From contig CAHJXG010000486.1 in the NCBI GenBank assembly GCA_903644035.1, forward strand, positions 1 to 11,984: 11,984 bases of DNA. Reading direction: 5' to 3'. Below the pieces are notes generated by a model that saw only the letters and a list, made by a program, of their open reading frames with translations, did no database searches and was not told the origin of the DNA. Made by a program: the position numbers and the translations under genes. The number at the start of each line of letters is the position of its first letter. The first letter of the stretch is position 1. Shown here piece by piece: positions 7,111-11,984 of this stretch. This DNA comes from Rhodospirillales bacterium. Lineage in GTDB: Bacteria; Pseudomonadota; Alphaproteobacteria; Acetobacterales; Acetobacteraceae.

Positions 7111-7407
7111 TCAGGCCAGCGTTTCGCTGCTCATGGCATGCGGCCGGTTCTGGCCGCGCGCCATGGCGCCAGCCGAGCCATGCGCCGCCATGCGCCGCAT
7201 CAGCGGCAATGCGTAGCCCAGGCGACGCACCAGTTCCGCCGTGATCTCGGCGTGCATGAGGCCGATGTACCATGAGCGGTAGGCAGGGCCGCTGAGGCCC
7301 AGGATGCTGCAACGCTCGCGGCTGGGCATGCCAAGAAGGTTGGCCAGGCCATCAAGCTCCCGCACGGCCGCAGACACCTGCGCCGACGTCGTCAAGGCTT
7401 CCGACAT
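7111..7407 (-). CDS. Small HTH protein resembling Xre/MbcA/ParS-type antitoxins (orphan)
   Basis: This is a 98-residue soluble protein of uncertain function. Residues about 30-72 read as a helix-turn-helix segment (ILGLSGPAYRSWYIG, then ELVRRLGYALPLMRRM). The spacing matches the Xre-like HTH found at the N-terminus of MbcA/ParS antitoxins (LGVS-x-x-T-x-x-RW-x-x-G, then a leucine-rich helix). The usual C-terminal toxin-binding domain of those antitoxins is absent. Only about 26 residues, rich in Ala, Gly, Met and Ser, follow. I chose the ATG at 7407 because GGGAG lies six bases before it. An in-frame ATG at 7434 would add nine residues but has no good ribosome site. Neighbours are otsA upstream on the same strand and a convergent alcohol dehydrogenase gene; neither looks like a toxin. 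A DNA-binding regulator is the plainest reading, and the family assignment is tentative. Confidence 0.65.
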   Translation of the reverse strand: MSEALTTSAQVSAAVRELDGLANLLGMPSRERCSILGLSGPAYRSWYIGLMHAEITAELVRRLGYALPLMRRMAAHGSAGAMARGQNRPHAMSSETLA

Positions 7408-7413
7408 CTTAAA

Positions 7414-7418
7414 CTCCC
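7414..7418 (-). promoter_or_regulatory. Ribosome binding site that sets the HTH protein start
   Basis: Read on the minus strand this is GGGAG, followed by TTTAAG and ATG (7407): a six-base spacing. It decides the start in favour of 7407 over the in-frame ATG at 7434. Confidence 0.7.
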
Positions 7419-7432
7419 ATCTTACAGCAGGC

Positions 7433-7438
7433 ATTGTA
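7433..7438 (-). promoter_or_regulatory. Candidate -10 element for the HTH gene
   Basis: On the minus strand the bases read TACAAT, five of six matches to TATAAT. Transcription would begin near 7426 and give a leader of about 20 bases that still contains the GGGAG ribosome site. This would exclude the longer ATG at 7434. No good -35 hexamer lies 16-18 bases upstream, so an activator would be needed or the element is not real. Confidence 0.25.
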
Positions 7439-7470
7439 ACGATATCCTACCGGAATGGAAGTCATATTAA

Positions 7471-7483
7471 CGTGATTTTCACG
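7471..7483. promoter_or_regulatory. Palindrome CGTGA-N3-TCACG upstream of the HTH gene
   Basis: Exact 5-base arms flank a 3-base centre, 64-76 bases before the HTH start and 16 bases beyond the otsA stop. As DNA it resembles a dimeric regulator site. As RNA it would be a 5-bp hairpin followed by TTAATAT in the otsA transcript, too weak for a confident terminator. Autoregulation by the adjacent HTH protein is possible. Confidence 0.35.
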
Positions 7484-7498
7484 AGGTCCTGGGCGCGA

Positions 7499-9028
7499 TC
7501 ACGACATTCGGCGTGGGTGCAAGACGGACGACCCGTCGGCCAGATCAGCGTCCCGACTGCCAAGCGGACGTACAATCATTCCCAGCGGGTCGGTGATCGC
7601 CAGCATCGCCTCGTCACCTGTATGAGTGCCGGAGACGCCGCGCGCGGTTGGAGGTGTTGCGGCAGTCCGCAGCAACGCGCCGACGAACGAGCGCCCCCAG
7701 GCCAGCGCCGAGGTGCCCTGGATCGCTGCCCAGCTCTCCCGCCACCGCGCCTGACGATCCACAAGGCCCATGTTCAATGCGTTGTCCAACGCGTCTGCGA
7801 CCTCGTCGGCGTCATGCGGGTTGACGATCAGCGCCGAACCGAGCTGCTTGGCCGCGCCGGCGAAGCGAGACAGGATCAGCACGCCGGGATCCTGGGGGTC
7901 CTGGGCCGCAATGTATTCCTTTGCGACCAGGTTCATGCCATCCCGCAGCGGGGTCACGAGACCCACCCGCGCCTCCCGCATGTAGCCGGCAACCGTGCTG
8001 CGCGCCCCGGCGCGGGCCACGAGGCGGAGCGGCATCCAATCGGGTTCGCTGAACTCGCTGTTGATGCTGCCGGCCTCACGCTCGATGGCGCTGCGCAGGT
8101 CCCGGTAGGCCACGACGTCCTTGCGCGACTCTGCGGCGATCTGCAGGAAGGTCACCCGGCGCCGCAACTCGGGCCGGGTCTCCAGCAGGCGCCGGTAGCC
8201 CGCGATGCGCTGCAGCAGGCCCTTCGTCGGGTCCATGCGGTCCACGCCGAGCACCAGCCGCTGGCCACCCAAGCTCCGGCGCAAGCGTTCCGTCGGCGCG
8301 GCACGCCAGGCGTCCTCGGCAACCGCCGCGAAATCCTGTGCCTCGATCTCGACCGGGAACACGCCCAGGCGCACCCGGCGACCGCCCACGTTCAGCCAGC
8401 CGTTCGGCATCCGCAGCGCGTCGCCAAGGCGGCAGGCCACCTCGGCAAAGTTCTCGACATCGTTTGCAGTCTGGAAACCGAGCAGGTCGGCCGCGAGCAG
8501 GTCGCGCAGCAACGCGCCCGCCTCCGGCACGCTGGCCAGCATGTCGGCGGAGGGGAACGGAATATGGAGGAAGAAGCCGATGGGCGCCCGCACGCCCCTT
8601 GAGCGCAGGGCCTGGGGCATCCCCATCAGGTGGTAGTCGTGAATCCAGATCAGGTCGTCAGCCCGCAGCATGGGCTGCAGCGCATCCGCGAGCCGCTCGT
8701 TCACCTGACGGTAGATCTGCGCGTTGCGCCGGTCGAACGTCATCAACTCGGGCATCGAATGCAGCAGCGGCCAGAGCGTGCTGTTGGAAAACTCGTTGTA
8801 GTAGCGCTCGTGCTCCTCCGCCGTCAGGTCGACGGTCGCGTACTTGACCCGGCCTGCCTCGGCGATACGGACCGGTCCTAGCGCCTCCGAGATGTTGCCG
8901 CTCCAGCCGAACCACACCCCGCCGCGCCGCTCCATGAGGGCCTCGAGCGCGACCGCGAGCCCACCCGCCTGCGCGCCCGCCGCCGCCGGGGCGGGCACAC
9001 GATTGCTGACGACGACGAGGCGGTTCAC
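7499..9028 (-). CDS. otsA: Trehalose-6-phosphate synthase
   Basis: This 509-residue cytoplasmic GT20 glycosyltransferase joins UDP-glucose and glucose 6-phosphate into trehalose 6-phosphate. E. coli OtsA-type residues are in place: R10 (SNRVP), the QAGGLAVAL loop (20-28), Y77 and W86 (YYNEFSNSTLWP), D131 (IWIHDYHL) and H155 (FFLHIPFP). In the donor site, R264 and K269 (VDRMDPTKG) and E371 (RDGMNLVAKEY) are present. The start is a GTG at 9028 that overlaps the treY stop as GTGA, with GGAG five bases upstream. Conserved sequence begins right after it (NRLVVVSNR). The upstream in-frame codons lie inside treY and look unrelated. A tail of about 48 residues (462-509) extends beyond the usual OtsA end. 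It is too short for, and lacks, an OtsB phosphatase domain. No otsB is adjacent, so the phosphatase must be encoded elsewhere. Confidence 0.96.
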   Translation of the reverse strand: MNRLVVVSNRVPAPAAAGAQAGGLAVALEALMERRGGVWFGWSGNISEALGPVRIAEAGRVKYATVDLTAEEHERYYNEFSNSTLWPLLHSMPELMTFDRRNAQIYRQVNERLADALQPMLRADDLIWIHDYHLMGMPQALRSRGVRAPIGFFLHIPFPSADMLASVPEAGALLRDLLAADLLGFQTANDVENFAEVACRLGDALRMPNGWLNVGGRRVRLGVFPVEIEAQDFAAVAEDAWRAAPTERLRRSLGGQRLVLGVDRMDPTKGLLQRIAGYRRLLETRPELRRRVTFLQIAAESRKDVVAYRDLRSAIEREAGSINSEFSEPDWMPLRLVARAGARSTVAGYMREARVGLVTPLRDGMNLVAKEYIAAQDPQDPGVLILSRFAGAAKQLGSALIVNPHDADEVADALDNALNMGLVDRQARWRESWAAIQGTSALAWGRSFVGALLRTAATPPTARGVSGTHTGDEAMLAITDPLGMIVRPLGSRDADLADGSSVLHPRRMS

Positions 9029-11799
9029 CTCAGCTCCATCAGAGCCACTGGCAGCCGGCTTAGAATCCCGGCCAGGGACAGGCGCGATGTACTCATGGAT
9101 TCTACCTCTCCGTCCAAAATATGCACAAGTCTCCGGTCGACCAGGCTGCGAGGCAATAAAACCGCAGTTTCCCGCCAATTGCCAGCATCGACGAGCGGCT
9201 TCGTGACCGATGGGTCGATCACCATCGACAGCCGCGTGCCGATCACGATGGCCGAACGGCCCTCATGCACGCGCGCGAAGGCCAAGGCATGGTCGGCGAA
9301 CGGCCCCTCCAGGCGGAGCGGGATGTAGCTCCCTTGGGTGAACAGCCCGGGCGCGCGGGCGCGCAACGCGAGCGCACGGGCGATGATGGCCTGCTTGACC
9401 CGGCCGTCGCGCCAGGATGGCAGCAGCGAGACCGGGTCCTCCGCCGCTTCCAGGGCCGCCTGCCGCGCCGGGAAATCGACCGGGCGCCGGTTGTCGGGAT
9501 CAACCAGGCTGAAGTCCCAGAACTCCGTCCCCTGGTACAGGTCCGGGACGCCGGGGCTGGTGAGCCGCAGCATCGTTTGCGTCAGGCTGTTGACGGCGCC
9601 TGCGGGAGCGATCCGCGCGGCGAAGCCCGCGAGTTCTCCGGCCATGTTCACGCTGCGCCCGGCGTCGAGCAGGCCCGCCAGGAAGCTGCGGCACGCCCCC
9701 TCGTACTCTATGTCCGGCGCGGCCCAGCCGGTGCGGCGCTTCGCCTCGCGCAGCGCCTTTTCCTGCCAGCCGGCCACCCGGCCCTCAAAGGCCGCCAGCC
9801 CCTCGGCGTCGTCCGGGGCGAGGTCGAGCGGCCAGGCGGCGACCAGCGTCTGATACAGCATGATCTCGTCGGCGGCGTCGGGCGCCGGGCCGTCGAGGTC
9901 GCGCTTGAGCGGGGCGTTGAGCCGGGTCCAGCGCTGCAGCGCCGCCTCCCACTCGGAGGGGATCTCGCTCAGCACGGCGAGCCGGGTGCGGGTGTCCTCG
10001 CCGCGCTTGTGGTCATGCGTGGCGGTCGCCAGCAGGGCGTGGGGGAAGCGCTTCTGCCGCTCCTTGCTGGCCGCGTGGAAGGCGGCGGGGCTGAGGCACC
10101 ATTGCGACGGCTCGGTGCCGACCTCGTTGCGGGACAGCAGGCGGCCGTAGCGGTAGAACGTCGTATCCTCGACCGACTTCGCCGCCGTCGGCGCCGAGAG
10201 CTGCTGGAACTTCACCATCGCCCGCAGCCGCTCCTGCCGCTGCGTCCCCGCCGGCACGTTTCGCAGCCCGGCGCCGGACAGCCACTCGCCGACCAGCTCC
10301 AGCAACGGGCGGTCGGCGGCGCGCACGGTGCGGCGCGCCCCGGCCATGGCCCAGTCCATGATCCGCTGGTCCGTGGGCGTGATGCCACCCGGGCCGGCAT
10401 AGATGCGATACACGTGGAAATGCACCAGCAGTTCCGTCAGCGTGTTGCGGATCGCGGTGAGCGTGTAGTCCCGGGTCGAGAGGTTGCGCCGGGCCACGCG
10501 GTGCAGTGCCGACGCTGTGACGAACAGCTCGCTGCTCAGGCTTTCCCGCAGGATCTGCCGACGGGCCGGCATGGCCTCGTCGTCGAACACGCCGGGCCGC
10601 CCGGTCAGGCCGGTCCACAGCGTCGTCAGCGGCTCCTCCCCGGCGGGATCGTGCAGGACCGCGGCGGCGTCGTTCATGAAGTCGTAGCCGGTCGTGCCGT
10701 CGGTCAGCCAGTCGCCGGCCAGGCGCTCGTGCGGTGCCAGGATCTTCTCGATCCACAGCACGACCGGCTCCTCGCGCAGCTCGGCGGGGCGGGACAGCGC
10801 CACGGTCTGCAAGCGGCGGCGCAGCTTGCGGCAGTAGTCGCGCGGGCTGGCCAGGCCGTCCACATGGTCGATGCGCACCCCGTCGATCAGCCCCTCGGCA
10901 TACAGGCGGAACACGGTGCGGTGCGTCGCCTCGAACACCTCCGGCTGCTCGACCCGCACGCCGGCCAGGCCGTTCACGTCGAAGAAGCGGCGCCAGTTGA
11001 TCTCGTCCGCCGCCGCGCGCCACCACGCCAGGCGGTAGTGCTGGCGCTCCAGCAGGCGGTGCAGGCGGTCCAGCCCGCCGGACGTGTCGATGGCGTAGGC
11101 TCGCAGGCACTCCTCGATGCCGGTGCGGTAGACCGGCTCCAGCAGCTCGTGCCGGGCGGCCTCGGCCTGCTTGCGTGTGGCCTCCCGGGCGCCGGTGCCC
11201 AGGTCGGCGAACGCCCGCGCGGCCGGCTCCAGCGGGCCGCCCACGGTCAGCAGGACCGCCGCATAGTCGCGCGGGCTGATCGGGAAGCGATGGTCGTGGT
11301 AGCCGACGAACAGGCGGCCGTCGCGGTCATCGAAGCGCAGCACCAGCTCGCCGCGCTCCAGGCACTCGCCGTAGGAGCTGCCGAGGAACGGCGCCAGCAT
11401 ACGGCCGCGCAGCGACGGGTCGGGCGGGTCCCAGTCGATGTCGAAGTAGTCCGCATAAGGGCTGGCGCGGCCCCATTCCAGCACGTCGAGCCACCAGCCG
11501 TTGTCGTTGCCGCCAACGCCCATGTGGTTCGGCACGATGTCGAGGATCAGGCCCATCTCCTGCGCGCGCAGCTCCGCCACGAGCCGGCGCAGCGCCTCCT
11601 CCCCGCCAAGTTCCGGGTTGATCGTGTCGTGGTCCACGATGTCGTAGCCATGCGTCGACCCGGCGCGCGCCGTCAGCAATGGGGACGCATAGAGGTGGCT
11701 GATGCCCAGCCGTGCATAGTACGGCACCAGGGCCGTCGCGTGATCCAGGGTGAAGTCGCGGTGGAATTGGAGGCGGGCCGTGGCGGAAAGGGGCTTCAT
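9025..11799 (-). CDS. treY: Maltooligosyltrehalose synthase (GH13)
   Basis: This 924-residue alpha-amylase-family enzyme converts the reducing-end alpha-1,4 bond of maltooligosaccharides to an alpha,alpha-1,1 bond. The product is maltooligosyltrehalose, the substrate of TreZ. The N-terminus has the TreY pattern LGISHLYASPLLTARAGSTHGYD (residues 31-53, interrupted by no gap). GH13 region I is LDIVPNHM (86-93). Region II is GVRIDHVDG, with nucleophile D311. The acid/base E351 lies in LWIEKIL. Region IV is THDHKRGED, with D596. Length is at the upper end but normal for TreY. The C-terminal SPGVPDLYQGTEFWDFSLVDPDNRRPVD segment is a TreY hallmark (two contiguous pieces around positions 9480-9570). 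The ATG overlaps the malQ stop as ATGA and has only a weak GAAAG upstream, so translation is likely coupled. The gene is followed by otsA with a GTGA overlap. TreZ is not in the window. Confidence 0.97.
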   Translation of the reverse strand: MKPLSATARLQFHRDFTLDHATALVPYYARLGISHLYASPLLTARAGSTHGYDIVDHDTINPELGGEEALRRLVAELRAQEMGLILDIVPNHMGVGGNDNGWWLDVLEWGRASPYADYFDIDWDPPDPSLRGRMLAPFLGSSYGECLERGELVLRFDDRDGRLFVGYHDHRFPISPRDYAAVLLTVGGPLEPAARAFADLGTGAREATRKQAEAARHELLEPVYRTGIEECLRAYAIDTSGGLDRLHRLLERQHYRLAWWRAAADEINWRRFFDVNGLAGVRVEQPEVFEATHRTVFRLYAEGLIDGVRIDHVDGLASPRDYCRKLRRRLQTVALSRPAELREEPVVLWIEKILAPHERLAGDWLTDGTTGYDFMNDAAAVLHDPAGEEPLTTLWTGLTGRPGVFDDEAMPARRQILRESLSSELFVTASALHRVARRNLSTRDYTLTAIRNTLTELLVHFHVYRIYAGPGGITPTDQRIMDWAMAGARRTVRAADRPLLELVGEWLSGAGLRNVPAGTQRQERLRAMVKFQQLSAPTAAKSVEDTTFYRYGRLLSRNEVGTEPSQWCLSPAAFHAASKERQKRFPHALLATATHDHKRGEDTRTRLAVLSEIPSEWEAALQRWTRLNAPLKRDLDGPAPDAADEIMLYQTLVAAWPLDLAPDDAEGLAAFEGRVAGWQEKALREAKRRTGWAAPDIEYEGACRSFLAGLLDAGRSVNMAGELAGFAARIAPAGAVNSLTQTMLRLTSPGVPDLYQGTEFWDFSLVDPDNRRPVDFPARQAALEAAEDPVSLLPSWRDGRVKQAIIARALALRARAPGLFTQGSYIPLRLEGPFADHALAFARVHEGRSAIVIGTRLSMVIDPSVTKPLVDAGNWRETAVLLPRSLVDRRLVHILDGEVESMSTSRLSLAGILSRLPVALMELR
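9034..9037 (-). promoter_or_regulatory. Ribosome binding site that sets the otsA GTG start
   Basis: On the minus strand this is GGAG, followed by CTGAG and then GTG at 9028, inside the last codons of treY. Together with the GTGA overlap it fixes otsA initiation by coupled translation. An ATG-initiated form from 9178 would overlap treY by about 150 bases. Confidence 0.7.
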
Positions 11800-11984
11800 C
11801 TGAGCTTTCTGGCATCGGCAAGCCCGGCAAGCCGGGTCGTCACCGCAGGGGTGTCAAGCAGGGCGCCCGCCGGGCCGGGAAGGCGGCGGCGCCAGTTCGG
11901 GTGCTCATCGAGCGTGCCGGGCAGGTTCGGCTGCTCGGTGCGGGCGAGGGCGTCCTCGATGGGCAGCACCGCCAGGTCGCAGGC
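11796..11984 (-). CDS. malQ: 4-alpha-glucanotransferase, C-terminal end (5'-truncated by window edge)
   Basis: The last 62 codons of a minus-strand gene run in from the right edge and end in a TGA overlapping the treY ATG (ATGA). The translated end contains VLPIEDAL, then EQPNLPGTLDEHPNWRRRL, then a short Ala/Leu-rich tail ending in ADARKLR. The NLPGT-x-DEHPNWRR signature is the C-terminal hallmark of MalQ amylomaltase (GH77), which disproportionates maltooligosaccharides. This supplies longer chains that TreY can use, which fits its place directly upstream of treY. Most of the protein, including the catalytic residues, lies outside the window. Confidence 0.9.
   Translation of the reverse strand, partial: ACDLAVLPIEDALARTEQPNLPGTLDEHPNWRRRLPGPAGALLDTPAVTTRLAGLADARKLR
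11823..11836 (-). other. Potential RNA hairpin with CUUG tetraloop before treY
   Basis: In the malQ-treY transcript these bases read CCCGG-CUUG-CCGGG. They form a perfect 5-bp G/C stem closed by a G-C pair around CUUG, a loop class known to be unusually stable. It sits in malQ codons and ends 23 bases before the treY ATG. It might influence coupling or RNA processing, but such stems also occur by chance in G+C-rich coding DNA. Confidence 0.3.

Larger units (their letters stand above)
7408..7498. other. AT-richer spacer between otsA and the HTH gene
   Basis: This is the only spacer of this size between same-strand genes in the window. By hand count about 46% of its bases are G or C, visibly lower than the coding DNA on either side. 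It holds a short palindrome (7471-7483), a possible -10 element and the HTH ribosome site. I see no RNA gene and no strong intrinsic terminator for the otsA operon. Confidence 0.6.

Noticed and set aside
7408..7498. Small RNA or intrinsic terminator in the otsA-HTH spacer
   Set aside because: The only stem is five base pairs and is followed by TTAATAT and not a T tract. No further conserved-looking structure is visible.
7304..8602. 432-codon plus-strand open frame opposite the HTH gene and otsA
   Set aside because: It runs across two genes and a spacer with no homologous pattern, while otsA shows all GT20 residues on the other strand.
9029..9178. Upstream extension of otsA to an ATG at 9178
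   Set aside because: The extra 50 residues lie in treY coding sequence and resemble no OtsA N-terminus. The GTG at 9028 has GGAG and a GTGA overlap, and conserved sequence starts there.
1..11984. Mobile element, prophage, CRISPR or defence system
   Set aside because: No transposase, integrase, terminal repeats, repeat-spacer pattern, tRNA or known defence domain is seen. Gene style is uniform apart from the short spacer at 7408-7498.

Overview
The window is a G+C-rich bacterial chromosome segment packed with metabolic genes. The strong G/C preference at third codon positions, the long antisense open frames and the gene families suggest a proteobacterium, probably an alphaproteobacterium such as a member of the Acetobacteraceae/Rhodospirillales. 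That placement is an inference from style and gene content. I see no rRNA, tRNA, CRISPR array, phage gene or insertion sequence, and no stretch over 300 bases without a gene.

Left part (1-1592): the 3' two thirds of an SsuC/TauC-type ABC permease runs rightward and meets, stop codon on stop codon, a leftward tartrate/D-malate dehydrogenase (TtuC/DmlA-like). A 100-base divergent spacer with inverted repeats separates that gene from the next block.

Centre (1693-7109, + strand): a tight operon encodes a family-5 (peptide/opine/nickel type) solute-binding protein, two DppB/DppC-like permeases and a D-2-hydroxyacid dehydrogenase. No ATPase gene is present. After 54 bases comes a zinc alcohol dehydrogenase, which may be an operon member or have its own promoter. 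The two hydroxyacid-type dehydrogenases flanking the transporter suggest uptake and oxidation of a hydroxy acid or a compound that yields one. The substrate is not determined.

Right part (7111-11984, - strand, read from right to left): the end of malQ (4-alpha-glucanotransferase), treY (maltooligosyltrehalose synthase) and otsA (trehalose-6-phosphate synthase) are joined by ATGA and GTGA overlaps. They form one alpha-glucan/trehalose operon that carries genes of two different trehalose routes. No otsB or treZ lies in the window. Downstream of otsA, after a 91-base AT-richer spacer with a small palindrome, is a 98-residue protein with an HTH resembling Xre/MbcA/ParS-type antitoxins. It has no recognisable toxin partner, and its stop lies one base from the stop of the alcohol dehydrogenase gene.

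Most of the window is ordinary metabolism, and I do not see a clearly new system. The points most worth a second look are the orphan HTH protein with its palindrome, the fused malQ-treY-otsA unit, and the ATPase-less transporter operon with its dehydrogenases.
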